DNA of 64,000 bases from Rhizobium sp. C4 (GTDB lineage Bacteria; Pseudomonadota; Alphaproteobacteria; Rhizobiales; Rhizobiaceae): assembly GCF_021026315.1 (NCBI RefSeq), contig NZ_JAJNCX010000014.1, positions 59,541 to 123,540 on the forward strand. The letters are read 5' to 3'. The notes below the pieces were generated by a model. The model had not been told where the DNA came from. It ran no database searches and saw only the letters and a program-made list of their open reading frames with translations. Shown here piece by piece: positions 53,951 to 63,314 of this stretch. The first letter of the stretch is position 1. Each line of letters starts with the position of its first letter. The position numbers and the translations under genes were made by a program.

Positions 53951-55035
53951 TGAAAAGACTTGTTGTTCTCCTCGCCGCCGCCGCCTTCAGCGCGGTCGCG
54001 CCTGTCGCGAAGGCCGCCTTCGTCAGCGATGCGGAGATCCTGCCCGTCATGCAACGGACGGTCGACGAGGTCATCATTCCCGGCTACAGCAACTTCCGCA
54101 ATGCCGCCGAGTCCACCGGCTCGGCCATGAACAAGCTGTGCATAGCCAACGATGCATCGTCCTACGAAGGGGCGAAGAAGGCCTTTGCCGGGCTCGTTTC
54201 CGCCTGGTCGCGGATCGAGGTCCTGCGCGATGGTCCGGTGCTCGACAACAACATGTTCGAGCGCATTCTCTTCTTCCCCGACCGCAAGGGTCTGGCGCTG
54301 AAGCAGATCCAGGCGATGCTGGCGGCCAAGGACGAAAGTGAAATCGCCGGCGCGTCGATGAAATCGAAGAGCGTTGCCGTTCAGGGACTGACGGGGCTTG
54401 AATATGTGCTGACCGGCACGGGCGCCGAGGAGCTTTCCGCCGGCAAGGACAATTTCCGCTGCCACGCCGGCCGCGCGATTGCCTCCAACATCGCGCTTCT
54501 TGCCGGCGAACTGTCGGATGCCTGGAACGCGCCGGACGGCATTGCCGACAAGTGGCGCAAGCCCGGTCCCGACAATCCGGTCTTCCGCAATGGCGAGGAG
54601 GCGCTGATTGCGCTTCTCGGCACGCTGGTGCGCGGGCTCGAAACGACGAATGAAAAGCGCCTGATGATCTTTTCCACCGGCGAAGGTGGCGCAAATCCGA
54701 AAAAGGCGCTCTACTGGCGCTCGGGCCTGACGCTGAAGTCGGTCGAGGACAATCTCAAGGGCCTGCAGGCCTTCTGGGACAAGAGCGGCATGCAATACAT
54801 CATCCGCGGAGAAGGCTCGGCCATCACTACCAACATCAATTTCGAGTTTCACACGGCAGGTTCGACGGCCGCAAAGCTCGACAAGCCGGTCGACAGGATC
54901 CTTGGCGACGAAAGGGAACATTCGCGGCTGGAATTTCTCATCATGACCGTGGCCGATCTTCAGGCGCGGCTGAACAATGACTATGGCCGGGCCATGGGTC
55001 TTGCCGCCGGCTTCACCTTTTCCGACGGAGACTGA
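53950..55035 (+). CDS. Second imelysin-family protein, degenerate GxHxxE
   Basis: A 361-residue exported protein with signal MKRLVVLLAAAAFSAVAPVA. The helical-bundle pattern is imelysin, but the GxHxxE motif reads G146-L-T148-G-L-E151, so the histidine is replaced by threonine while Gly and Glu are kept. It may bind a different metal state or act as a partner of the first imelysin. The ATG overlaps the di-haem gene stop (TGATG). The DUF1513 gene follows 1 bp later. Confidence 0.88.
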   Translation: MKRLVVLLAAAAFSAVAPVAKAAFVSDAEILPVMQRTVDEVIIPGYSNFRNAAESTGSAMNKLCIANDASSYEGAKKAFAGLVSAWSRIEVLRDGPVLDNNMFERILFFPDRKGLALKQIQAMLAAKDESEIAGASMKSKSVAVQGLTGLEYVLTGTGAEELSAGKDNFRCHAGRAIASNIALLAGELSDAWNAPDGIADKWRKPGPDNPVFRNGEEALIALLGTLVRGLETTNEKRLMIFSTGEGGANPKKALYWRSGLTLKSVEDNLKGLQAFWDKSGMQYIIRGEGSAITTNINFEFHTAGSTAAKLDKPVDRILGDEREHSRLEFLIMTVADLQARLNNDYGRAMGLAAGFTFSDGD

Positions 55036-55036
55036 G

Positions 55037-56116
55037 ATGCGCAGTCCGCTCATCAGCAGACGCGGTTTCCTGCGCGCAGCCGGCAGCACCTTCGTTGCCG
55101 GACTTGCGCCGGGCCAGCTTTTCGCGCTGGAGCGGACGGATGCCGTCTTTGCCTCCGCCTTTATGGACTCAACGGGACATTACGGTCTGGCGACATTGGC
55201 CGAGGATGGCTCGATCATCGATCGCTCGCCGCTGCCCAACCGGGCGCATGGACTGGCCTTTGATCCGAATTTCAACCGCGTCGTGGCCTTCGCCCGCCGG
55301 CCCGGCACCTTTGCGGCGATCTTCGACCTGAACGGAAGCTCGGCGCCCATCGTGATCGTCTCGCCCGAGGGCAGGCATTTCTACGGCCACGGCACGTTTT
55401 CCCGCGACGGACGGCTGCTCTATGCCAGCGAGAACGATTTCGACAATGCGCGCGGCGTGATCGGCATCTATGACGCGACCGACGAATTTGCCCGCATCGG
55501 CGAATATCCGACCTATGGCGTCGGTCCGCACGATCTCTCCATCAGCCTTGACGGCAATGTGCTGATCGCCGCCAATGGTGGCATCGAGACGCATCCCGAC
55601 TTTGGCCGCACGAAGCTCAACCTCGACCGGATGGAGCCGTCGCTGGTCCTCATCGACGCCGCCTCCGGCACGATGATCGAAAAGCACGAGCTGCCGCCCG
55701 ATTTCAAGCAGCTTTCTACCCGCCACATCGCGCTCTCGGGCAATCACGAGGTCTGGTTTGCCTGCCAGTATGAAGGCGCGCATGACGACCTGCCGCCGCT
55801 GATCGGTCGCTTCCGCCATGGCGAACCGCTTGAATTCATCTACCTGCCCGAAAAGACGGCGCGCAATCTGGCCAATTATGTCGGCGCCATTGCCGTCAAT
55901 CGCAACGAGGGCCTTGTTGCCGTGACATCGCCCCGCGGCGGAACCTATGTCTTGCTCGACGCGATCTCGGGCACGGTGGTTCAGGAGGTCCAGCTTGCCG
56001 GAGCCTCGGGTATCGCCGCCGGTCTCCACGGTTTCGGCTTCTCGACGGAAGGCGGCCTCTTCAATGGCCGCCAGTCACCCGTCAACTGGGACCAGCACGT
56101 CGTCCGGATCGGCTGA
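55037..56116 (+). CDS. Tat-exported DUF1513 beta-propeller-like protein
   Basis: A 359-residue protein with a twin-arginine signal (S7-R8-R9-G10-F11-L12 in LISRRGFLRAAGS), so it crosses the membrane folded, often with cofactor. The body has repeated beta-propeller-like turns such as LYASENDFDN and VLIAANGGIETHPDFG. DUF1513 proteins are regularly found in this iron cluster and have no proven activity. Translation begins 1 bp after the second imelysin stop, so it belongs to the operon. Confidence 0.9.
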   Translation: MRSPLISRRGFLRAAGSTFVAGLAPGQLFALERTDAVFASAFMDSTGHYGLATLAEDGSIIDRSPLPNRAHGLAFDPNFNRVVAFARRPGTFAAIFDLNGSSAPIVIVSPEGRHFYGHGTFSRDGRLLYASENDFDNARGVIGIYDATDEFARIGEYPTYGVGPHDLSISLDGNVLIAANGGIETHPDFGRTKLNLDRMEPSLVLIDAASGTMIEKHELPPDFKQLSTRHIALSGNHEVWFACQYEGAHDDLPPLIGRFRHGEPLEFIYLPEKTARNLANYVGAIAVNRNEGLVAVTSPRGGTYVLLDAISGTVVQEVQLAGASGIAAGLHGFGFSTEGGLFNGRQSPVNWDQHVVRIG

Positions 56117-56175
56117 TCTTGCCTCTGTCATCTTGACGTGGCACCGTCCGGCCAATTTCAACAGGCGGCATATCC

Positions 56176-56814
56176 ATGGATTTCGAACTCAAGACCGTTG
56201 CGGGCAAGCACATCCTCTACGTGATGGCGGTGGATGCCGAATACGGAACTCATCTGCGCGCCCATATCTCGCCCCTGATGACCGGCGTCGGTCCTGTCGA
56301 GGCTGCCGTGGTGCTGACGGCAGCACTCGCCCGGCTGGAGGCCACGGGCCACAAGCCGGACCTGATCGTCTCCCTCGGCTCGGCGGGCTCGGCGACGCTC
56401 GAACAGACGGAAGTCTATCAGGCGACATCCGTCAGCTATCGCGACATGGATGCCTCGGCCGTCGGTTTTGAAAAGGGCGTGACGCCGTTTCTCGGCCTGC
56501 CGAAGGAACTGCCGCTGCCGCTTGTTGTGCCGGGCATCCCGCAGGCCCGCCTTTCCACCGGTGGCAACATGGTGTCGGGCCCGGCCTATGACACCGTCGA
56601 TGCCGACATGGTCGAGATGGAAACCTATGCCGAATGGCGCGCCGCCCAGCATTTCGGCATTCCGCTGATCGGCCTTCGTGGCATTTCCGATGGCAAGGAA
56701 GAACTCAAACATGTCGGCGACTGGACGGAATATCTCCATGTCATCGACGAAAAACTCGCAAAAGCCGTGCGCGCCATCGAAGAGGCCTTGGACAACGGCA
56801 GCCTGATGCTGTAA
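56176..56814 (+). CDS. mtnN: 5'-methylthioadenosine/S-adenosylhomocysteine nucleosidase
   Basis: Cleaves adenine from MTA and SAH, salvaging methionine and relieving inhibition of methyltransferases. The key residues lie in VMAVDAEYG (acidic catalytic region), VEMETYAE (ribose binding) and GISDGKEE (the general-acid Asp). GVGPVEAAVVLTAAL and VSLGSAGS are the purine-phosphorylase-like phosphate/ribose loops. At 212 residues it is shorter than E. coli MtnN (about 232). It precedes guaA by 63 bp on the same strand. Confidence 0.88.
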   Translation: MDFELKTVAGKHILYVMAVDAEYGTHLRAHISPLMTGVGPVEAAVVLTAALARLEATGHKPDLIVSLGSAGSATLEQTEVYQATSVSYRDMDASAVGFEKGVTPFLGLPKELPLPLVVPGIPQARLSTGGNMVSGPAYDTVDADMVEMETYAEWRAAQHFGIPLIGLRGISDGKEELKHVGDWTEYLHVIDEKLAKAVRAIEEALDNGSLML

Positions 56815-56877
56815 GGGCGGGTTTTGGAGCCCCTGCCCGGTGGCATCGCCCTCCGGGCCTTCTAACAAAGGCTGTTC

Positions 56878-58455
56878 ATGTCACACGACGCCCATTCTGA
56901 TTCCATCCTCATCATCGACTTCGGCAGCCAGGTCACGCAGCTGATTGCACGGCGCATTCGCGAGACGGGCGTCTACTGCGAAATCTGGCCTTACCAGAAG
57001 GCAGGCGAGGGCTTTCAGAAGCTTCATCCCAAGGGCGTGATCTTCTCGGGCGGCCCCGATTCCGTCACCCGCGAGGGCAGCCCGCGCGCGCCGCAGGAAG
57101 TCTTCGATGCCGGCATCCCGATCATGGCCATCTGCTATGGCCAGCAGACGATGGCCGTGCAGCTCGGTGGCGTCGTTGAAGGCGGCCATGCCGCCGAATT
57201 CGGCCGCGCCGATGTGAAGATCCTCAAGAACTCGCCGCTCTTTGACGGCCTCTGGGAAGTCGGTGGCGAATATCCGGTGTGGATGAGCCATGGCGACCGC
57301 GTCACGCAGGCCCCGGAAGGCTTCGAGATCATCGGCGTTTCCGAAAACGCTCCCTTCGCCATCTGCGTCAACGAGGCGAAGCGCTACTACACGACCATGT
57401 TCCACCCGGAAGTGGTGCATACGCCCGACGGCGGCAAGCTGCTGGCCAATTTCGTGCACAAGATCGTCGGTCTGCAGGCCGACTGGACGATGTCGGCCTA
57501 TCGCGCCGAGATGGTGCAGAAGATCCGCGACCAGGTTGGTTCCGGCCGCGTGCTCTGCGCGCTTTCCGGCGGCGTCGACTCATCCGTTGCGGCTGTGCTC
57601 ATCCATGAGGCGATCGGCGACCAGCTGACTTGCGTCTATGTCGACCACGGCCTGATGCGCCTTGGCGAAAGCGAGCAGGTCGTCGGCATGTTCCGCGACC
57701 ATTTCAACATCCCGCTGATCCATGTCGATGCCTCTGATCTCTTCATCGGCCAGCTGGAAGGCGAAGCCGACCCGGAAACCAAGCGCAAGACCATCGGCCG
57801 CCTCTTCATCGAAGTCTTCGAAGAGCAGGCGAAGAAGATCGCCAGCGACGGCAAGGGCGCGCCGGAATTCCTGGCACAGGGCACGCTCTATCCGGACGTG
57901 ATCGAAAGCGTCTCCTTCTCGGGCGGCCCGTCCGTCACGATCAAGAGCCACCACAATGTCGGCGGCCTGCCGGAACGCATGAACATGAAGCTGGTCGAGC
58001 CGCTGCGCGAACTCTTCAAGGACGAGGTTCGCGCTCTTGGCCGCGAACTCGGCCTGCCGGAAAGCTTCATCGGCCGCCATCCCTTCCCGGGCCCGGGCCT
58101 TGCCATCCGGCTTCCCGGCGGCGTGACGCGCGAAAAGCTCGACATCCTGCGCAAGGCGGATGCCATCTATATCGAGGAAATCCGCAAGGCCGGTCTCTAT
58201 GACAAGATCTGGCAGGCCTTCTCGGTCCTGCTCCCCGTCCAGACCGTCGGCGTCATGGGCGATGGCCGCACCTATGACCGCGTTCTGGCACTGCGCGCCG
58301 TCACCTCGGTCGACGGCATGACCGCCGACTTCTTCCCCTACGACATGGCCTTCCTGGGCCGCACCGCCACCCGCATCATCAACGAGGTCAAGGGCGTCAA
58401 CCGCGTCGTCTACGACGTCACGTCGAAGCCGCCGGGCACGATCGAGTGGGAATGA
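56878..58455 (+). CDS. guaA: GMP synthase (glutamine-hydrolysing)
   Basis: Converts XMP to GMP using glutamine and ATP. The N-terminal class I glutaminase has [15 protein letters not shown], the nucleophile cysteine in [16 protein letters not shown] and [12 protein letters not shown]. The PP-loop ATPase has [19 protein letters not shown], and the C-terminal dimerisation domain ends GTIEWE, the family terminus. Length of 525 is standard. The ATG is 62 bp after the nucleosidase gene. A strong hairpin terminator follows. Confidence 0.97.
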   Translation: MSHDAHSDSILIIDFGSQVTQLIARRIRETGVYCEIWPYQKAGEGFQKLHPKGVIFSGGPDSVTREGSPRAPQEVFDAGIPIMAICYGQQTMAVQLGGVVEGGHAAEFGRADVKILKNSPLFDGLWEVGGEYPVWMSHGDRVTQAPEGFEIIGVSENAPFAICVNEAKRYYTTMFHPEVVHTPDGGKLLANFVHKIVGLQADWTMSAYRAEMVQKIRDQVGSGRVLCALSGGVDSSVAAVLIHEAIGDQLTCVYVDHGLMRLGESEQVVGMFRDHFNIPLIHVDASDLFIGQLEGEADPETKRKTIGRLFIEVFEEQAKKIASDGKGAPEFLAQGTLYPDVIESVSFSGGPSVTIKSHHNVGGLPERMNMKLVEPLRELFKDEVRALGRELGLPESFIGRHPFPGPGLAIRLPGGVTREKLDILRKADAIYIEEIRKAGLYDKIWQAFSVLLPVQTVGVMGDGRTYDRVLALRAVTSVDGMTADFFPYDMAFLGRTATRIINEVKGVNRVVYDVTSKPPGTIEWE

Positions 58456-58521
58456 AAAAGGCCGCTTGCGATACTTCGCGAGCGACCTTCCCAACATGCG
58501 ATCAAGATGAGTTCGATCTGC

Positions 58522-58559
58522 ACGACGCCGGCCTCTTCGGAAGCCGGCGTCGTTGTTTT
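58522..58559 (+). terminator. Terminator of guaA
   Basis: ACGACGCCGGC (58522-58532) and GCCGGCGTCGT (58543-58553) form a perfect 11-bp stem around CTCTTCGGAA, followed by TGTTTTA. It lies 66 bp after the guaA stop and next to the convergent fadD end. A weaker hairpin (AAGGCCGC/GCGACCTT type) is closer to the stop at about 58457-58488. Confidence 0.85.
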
Positions 58560-58564
58560 ATCTC

Positions 58565-60259
58565 TCAGCCCCGCAGCTCCTTGCGCAGGATCTTGCCGAC
58601 ATTCGACTTCGGCAGGCTGTCGCGGAATTCGATGTAGCGGGGGCGCTTGTAGTTGGTCAGTCCCTGGGCGCAATGCGCCTTCACGTCGGCCTCGGTGAGG
58701 TTCGGGTCCTTCTTCACGATGAAGAGCTTGACCGTCTCGCCGGAATGCGGATCGGGTACGCCGATGGCCGCGCATTCCAGCACGCCGGGAAGCGTGACGA
58801 CGAATTCCTCGATCTCGTTCGGATAGACGTTGAAGCCGGAGACGAGGATCATGTCCTTCTTGCGGTCGACGATCTTCACATAGCCGTCCGGCTGCATCAC
58901 GCCGATGTCGCCCGAACGGAAGAAGCCGTCGGGTGTCATCACCTTGGCGGTCTCTTCCGGACGGTTCCAGTAGCCCGCCATGACCTGCGGGCCGCGGATG
59001 CAGATTTCGCCGGCCTCGCCGATCGGAAGGCTGTTGCCGTCGTCGTCGCGGATGTCGATGTCGGTCGAGGGGACCGGCAGGCCGATCGTGCCGGTATATT
59101 CGGTGCCGTCGGCGCGGTTGGTCGTGGCAACAGGCGAGGTTTCCGACAGGCCATAGCCTTCCGCAATGAAGCAGCCCGTGACCTTCTGCCAAAGGTCGGC
59201 GACCGGCCGCTGCACGGCCATGCCGCCGCCGAGCGTCAGCATGAGGCTCGAGAAGTCGAGCTTCTTGAAGTCTTCGTTGTTGGCAAGCGCGTTGAACAGC
59301 GTGTTGAGGCCCGGCAGGACGTTGAACCGGTAGCGGCTGATTTCCTTGACGAAGCCCGGAATGTCGCGCGGATTGGCGATGAGGATGTTGAGGCCGCCCT
59401 GTTCCAGCGCCATGAACATGTTCACCGTCAGCGCGAAGATGTGATAGAGCGGCAGCGCGCAGACATAGATCAGCTGCTCCGGAAACGCCTTGCGGGTTTC
59501 CGCAGGCTTCATCCACATGACGTTCTGCGTGACGTTGGCGAGCAGGTTCGCGTGCAGCAGCGTCGCGCCCTTGGACACGCCCGTCGTGCCGCCCGTATAC
59601 TGCAGGAAGGCGATGTCGCCGGCGGAGATGTCGACCGGCGAAAGCGTCTTTCCGGACGCGATGACCGACTTGAACGGAATGTGGCCGGGTATCGACCAGT
59701 CCGGAACCAGCTTCTTTACCTTGCGGACGACGAAATTGACGATATGGCCCTTCAGGCCCATCAGGTCGCCCATCGAGGCGACGACCACCTTCTTCACCTG
59801 CGTGCGGGCAACGACGGCGGAGACCGTAGTGGCGAAGTTCTCAAGCACGAAGATGGCGTTGGCGCCGGAATCGTTGAGCTGGTGTTCCAGTTCGCGCGGC
59901 GTGTAGAGCGGGTTGACGTTGACGACGACCATGCCGGCACGAAGAATGCCGCTGACGACCACCGGATATTGCAGGATGTTCGGCATCATGATGGCGACGC
60001 GGTCGCCCTTCTTCAGCCCTTGCGCCTGCAGCCAGCCGGCAACCTTGGCCGAGAGCTTTTCCAGTTCGCCGAAGGTCAGCGTCTTGCCCATGCCGTCATA
60101 GGCGACGCGGTTGGCATAGCGGCGGCAGTTCTGCTCGATCATGTCGGCGAGAGAACGGTAGGGCGAGGGGGCAATCGTCGGAGGCATGCCCGGCGGATAG
60201 GATTTCAGCCAGGGCCGGGACATTTCCGAACCGTCAGCATTGGTTGCAGCCTGTGTCAT
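58565..60259 (-). CDS. fadD: Long-chain acyl-CoA synthetase (FadD-type)
   Basis: Activates fatty acids to acyl-CoA with ATP for beta-oxidation. A 564-residue adenylate-forming enzyme with LQYTGGTTGVSKGAT (P-loop), AEGYGLSETSPVA, TGDIGV-like GDIGVMQPDGYVKIVDRKKD and the C-terminal lysine motif PKSNVGKILRKELRG. MTQAATNADG at 60259 is chosen because GGGAG lies 6 nt upstream; an ATG at 60271 is in frame but poorly placed. It is the only gene controlled by the strong palindrome at 60372-60387. It converges with guaA. Confidence 0.93.
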   Translation of the reverse strand: MTQAATNADGSEMSRPWLKSYPPGMPPTIAPSPYRSLADMIEQNCRRYANRVAYDGMGKTLTFGELEKLSAKVAGWLQAQGLKKGDRVAIMMPNILQYPVVVSGILRAGMVVVNVNPLYTPRELEHQLNDSGANAIFVLENFATTVSAVVARTQVKKVVVASMGDLMGLKGHIVNFVVRKVKKLVPDWSIPGHIPFKSVIASGKTLSPVDISAGDIAFLQYTGGTTGVSKGATLLHANLLANVTQNVMWMKPAETRKAFPEQLIYVCALPLYHIFALTVNMFMALEQGGLNILIANPRDIPGFVKEISRYRFNVLPGLNTLFNALANNEDFKKLDFSSLMLTLGGGMAVQRPVADLWQKVTGCFIAEGYGLSETSPVATTNRADGTEYTGTIGLPVPSTDIDIRDDDGNSLPIGEAGEICIRGPQVMAGYWNRPEETAKVMTPDGFFRSGDIGVMQPDGYVKIVDRKKDMILVSGFNVYPNEIEEFVVTLPGVLECAAIGVPDPHSGETVKLFIVKKDPNLTEADVKAHCAQGLTNYKRPRYIEFRDSLPKSNVGKILRKELRG

Positions 60260-60371
60260 ATCAACTCCCATATGGCTTGCCTCGCCGTGTCGGACGAGGC
60301 GTTTCCTCCCGCCTTAGAGCTAAAATAGACGTTGCTGACATCCATTCAAGCCTTCTCTCAGTTATATAACC

Positions 60372-60387
60372 TTGACGTAAACGTCAA
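60372..60387 (-). promoter_or_regulatory. TTGACGT palindrome overlapping the fadD -35
   Basis: TTGACGTAAACGTCAA has perfect 7-bp arms (60372-60378 and 60381-60387) around AA, 113-128 bp upstream of the fadD ATG. On the fadD strand it supplies TTGACG as a -35, with TATAAC 15 bp further (within GTTATATAAC at 60361-60370) as a -10, so a protein bound here would compete with RNA polymerase. It resembles the operator I recall for the MerR-family fatty-acid and branched-chain-acid regulator LiuR; the owner in this organism is not identified. Confidence 0.6.
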
Positions 60388-60437
60388 TTGGATTCAGCCG
60401 CCACGCGCGCGGCGATCGTCGCGCGGGCGCAGCAGGC

Positions 60438-61442
60438 TCAGATGCGGGCGGGCAGAACCCGGTCCGGCGGCCGGTGGCCGTCGCAGAAGGTGCGGATATT
60501 GATGATCACCTTGTCGCCCATGTCGATGCGGCCTTCCAGCGTCGCCGAGCCCATGTGGGGCAGAAGCACCACCTTGCCCTGTTCGGCGAGCTTCAGGAGC
60601 TTGGGATTGACGCTCGGCTCCTTCTCGAACACGTCGAGCCCGGCGCCGGCAATCTTGCCCGACCGGATGCTCTTGATCAGCGCGTCCTCGTCGATCACGT
60701 CGCCGCGCGCCGTGTTGACGATGAAGCTCGTCGGCTGCATCAGCTCGATGCGCCGCGCCGACATGAGATGGAAGGTCGCGGGCGTCGAGGGGCAGTTGAC
60801 GGAAACGATGTCGACGCGGGCCAGCATCTGGTCGAGACTGTCCCAATAGGTCGCGTTCAGCTCCTCTTCCGTCTGCGGGCTGACACGCTTGCGGTTGTGG
60901 TAGTGGATCGACAGGCCAAAGGCCTTGGCGCGCCGGGCGACGGCCGTGCCGATGCGGCCCATGCCGATAATGCCGATGCGCTTGCCGAAGATGCGCCGCC
61001 CGAGCATCCAGGTCGGCGACCAGCCGGCCCATTCGCCGTGATTGTCGGTGAGCACGCGGGCGCCCTCCGTCAGCCGGCGCGGCACGGCCAGAATCAGCGC
61101 CATGGTCATGTCGGCCGTGTCTTCGGTCAGCGCGTTCGGCGTATTGGTCACCGTGATGCCCTTGCGGGCAGCCGCCTCTACATCGATGTTGTCGACGCCA
61201 TTTGAGAAACTGGCAATCAGCTTCAGCTGTGGCCCTGCCTGCTCGATCAGCGCCGCATCGATCCGGTCCGTCACCGTCGGCACCAGAACGTCGGCGCTCT
61301 TGACGGCGGCAACGAGTTCCGGCTGCGTGCGCGGACGATCATCGAGATTGAGTTCGGCGTCGAAAAGCTCGCGCATGCGCGTCTCGATCGCCTCGGGCAG
61401 CTTGCGCGTGATGTAGACCTTGGGCTTTTTTCTTGTTGTCAT
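60438..61442 (-). CDS. D-2-hydroxyacid dehydrogenase (glyoxylate/hydroxypyruvate reductase type)
   Basis: A 334-residue NAD(P)-dependent D-isomer-specific 2-hydroxyacid dehydrogenase. The nucleotide loop GMGRIGTAVARRAKAFG is near 160, and catalytic residues are expected in FIVNTARGDVID (Arg), LDVFEKEPSVN (Glu) and LLPHMGSATLE (His). The sequence is closest in pattern to glyoxylate reductase/D-glycerate dehydrogenase. AGGCGATG-like bases precede the ATG. It is 178 bp upstream of fadD on the same strand, but the gap carries fadD's own promoter. Confidence 0.9.
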   Translation of the reverse strand: MTTRKKPKVYITRKLPEAIETRMRELFDAELNLDDRPRTQPELVAAVKSADVLVPTVTDRIDAALIEQAGPQLKLIASFSNGVDNIDVEAAARKGITVTNTPNALTEDTADMTMALILAVPRRLTEGARVLTDNHGEWAGWSPTWMLGRRIFGKRIGIIGMGRIGTAVARRAKAFGLSIHYHNRKRVSPQTEEELNATYWDSLDQMLARVDIVSVNCPSTPATFHLMSARRIELMQPTSFIVNTARGDVIDEDALIKSIRSGKIAGAGLDVFEKEPSVNPKLLKLAEQGKVVLLPHMGSATLEGRIDMGDKVIINIRTFCDGHRPPDRVLPARI

Positions 61443-61664
61443 CGGCTTTCATCGCCTTGTTCAGAGGTCTTTAACCAAGTTATCGCAACCTTCAGGGCGG
61501 AGCGCGGCTGCGCCGCAGTCCGGACCGTTGGTGTCGTCCCGATTTTTATCAGACCCGTCAGCGAAGACAAACCTTTCTCGCACCCGAAGGTGACGATGGG
61601 CGTCTTCGCACAGGTCTTTCGGTCACACCCTTGTCAAATGTCAGAACACAGGCAATTCAGCGCA

Positions 61665-62216
61665 ATGGCTTTCAATCGCGTTTCCCGGCAGATCTTCGCA
61701 ACGATCCTCGTTCTTGCCGCTGGACTGACCGTCGTCAAGGCCGCTGACGCCAATGCCCAGACGGCCTCCAAGACCGCAACCGGCCTGCCATTGCCGCGTT
61801 TTGCCAGCCTCAAGGCCAGCCGCGTCAACATGCGCGTCGGTCCGGGCACGGAATATGCCGCCTCCTGGCTCTACACGCGCCCCGGCCTGCCGGTCGAAAT
61901 CATTGCGGAATTTGAAAACTGGCGCCGCATTCGCGATGCCGAGGGCACGGAAGGCTGGGTCTACCACTCCATGCTGTCCGGCCAGCGCACGGCAGTCGCC
62001 GCCCCGTGGATGAGGGAAAAGGGCGACAACATCTATGTCAACCTCCGCCGCTCCGCCCTCAAGGATGCCAATGTCGTCGCCAAGCTGCAGCCGGGCGTTC
62101 TGGTCAAGCTCAAGGAATGCACCGGCGACTGGTGCGAGGCCGAGGTTGATGGAACCGAAGGCTGGCTCCATCAGGGCGAGGTCTGGGGCGCCTATCCGGG
62201 CGAAGCCTTCAAATAA
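61665..62216 (+). CDS. Periplasmic SH3-domain protein
   Basis: A 183-residue exported protein (signal QIFATILVLAAGLTVVKAADA, cleavage near ANA). Two SH3-like domains follow: ASRVNMRVGPGTEYAASWLY with WRRIRDAEGTEGWVYHSML, and NIYVNLRRSALKDANVVAKL with WCEAEVDGTEGWLHQGEVWG. Bacterial SH3 proteins often bind cell wall. The ATG at 61665 keeps a clean signal peptide; earlier in-frame ATGs at 61590 and 61638 add residues unlike a signal, but ribosome sites are poor at all three. The gene end overlaps the PfkB gene by 8 bp. Confidence 0.85.
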   Translation: MAFNRVSRQIFATILVLAAGLTVVKAADANAQTASKTATGLPLPRFASLKASRVNMRVGPGTEYAASWLYTRPGLPVEIIAEFENWRRIRDAEGTEGWVYHSMLSGQRTAVAAPWMREKGDNIYVNLRRSALKDANVVAKLQPGVLVKLKECTGDWCEAEVDGTEGWLHQGEVWGAYPGEAFK

Positions 62217-63201
62217 GACCGAGCTTGCGGGCCTCTTCCTTCAGCGAGATGCGCGGGCGCGGCCCGATCTGCTGGATGACGATGCCGGCGGCAAGGCTGC
62301 CGAGCGCGCCGCAGGTGGCCAGATCCCGGCCCGTCGTGTAGCCGAAGAGGAAGCCGGACGCATAGAGATCGCCCGCACCCGTCGTGTCGACCACCGTGTC
62401 GACCGGAATGGCCGGAACATAGACCCGCTCGCCATCCTTGATGATGACGGAGCCTTCCTCGCTCATCGTCACGGCCGCAAGCTTGCAGTCGCGCGCAATG
62501 GCGGTCAGCGCCGCGTCAAAGTCTTCCGTCTCGTAGAGCGCCAGCGCCTCGGCGCGGTTGGCAAACACGATATCGACCGTGCCGGAGCGCATGAGATCGA
62601 GGAATTCATCGCGATAGCGCCCGACGCAGAAACTGTCTGACAGCGTCATCGACACTTCGCGGCCGTTTTCATGCGCAATGCGGGCGCATTCGCGGATCGC
62701 ATCCTTGGCGCGCGGCGGATCCCAGAGATAGCCTTCGAAATAGGTGACCTTCGCCTGCGCCACCACGTCGGCGGCGACGTCTTCCGGGCCGAGCTCGACG
62801 CAGGCGCCGAGATAGGTGTTCATCGAGCGCTCGCCATCGGGCGTCACGAAGATCATCGAGCGCGCGGTCGGCTGCGCGCCCTCAAGCGGCTTCGTCTGGA
62901 AATGCACGCCCTGTGCACGGATATCATGGGCAAAGATGTCGCCGAGCTGGTCATGCGCGACCTTGCCGAAATAGGCCGCCTTGCCGCCGAGATTGGCCAC
63001 GCCCGCAGCCGTGTTGCCGGCGCTGCCGCCCGAGGCCTCGAGCGCCGGTCCCATCTTCCCGTAGAGAAGCTGTGCACGTTCGGCGTCAACGAGGTTCATT
63101 GCCCCTTTCACGATCCCGTTTTCTTCGATGAAGCTTTCCGGGCAGGAGGAAATGATGTCGACAATCGCATTGCCGACCGTCAGCACGTCAAACGTGGTCA
63201 T
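62209..63201 (-). CDS. PfkB-family carbohydrate/nucleoside kinase (adenosine-kinase-like)
   Basis: A 330-residue ribokinase-fold kinase. The catalytic base region DTTGAGDLYASGFLFG is present, and the N-terminal block FDVLTVGNAIVDIISSCPES with GSAGNTAAGVANLGGKAAYFG (sugar binding) resembles bacterial adenosine-kinase-like members. Substrate prediction between adenosine and a sugar is not secure. The ATG is at 63201. It is convergent with the SH3 gene and divergent from the Rdx gene. Confidence 0.87.
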   Translation of the reverse strand: MTTFDVLTVGNAIVDIISSCPESFIEENGIVKGAMNLVDAERAQLLYGKMGPALEASGGSAGNTAAGVANLGGKAAYFGKVAHDQLGDIFAHDIRAQGVHFQTKPLEGAQPTARSMIFVTPDGERSMNTYLGACVELGPEDVAADVVAQAKVTYFEGYLWDPPRAKDAIRECARIAHENGREVSMTLSDSFCVGRYRDEFLDLMRSGTVDIVFANRAEALALYETEDFDAALTAIARDCKLAAVTMSEEGSVIIKDGERVYVPAIPVDTVVDTTGAGDLYASGFLFGYTTGRDLATCGALGSLAAGIVIQQIGPRPRISLKEEARKLGLI

Positions 63202-63314
63202 GGGATGCCTTTGTTGAAATGAGGGTGGAAAATGTCATAAGCATTTTTCGCCGATTGGGAAGCCTCCCAATTGCCGAGGCGTTGAAATACCGACCGATTC
63301 GAAAGGCTGTCCCC

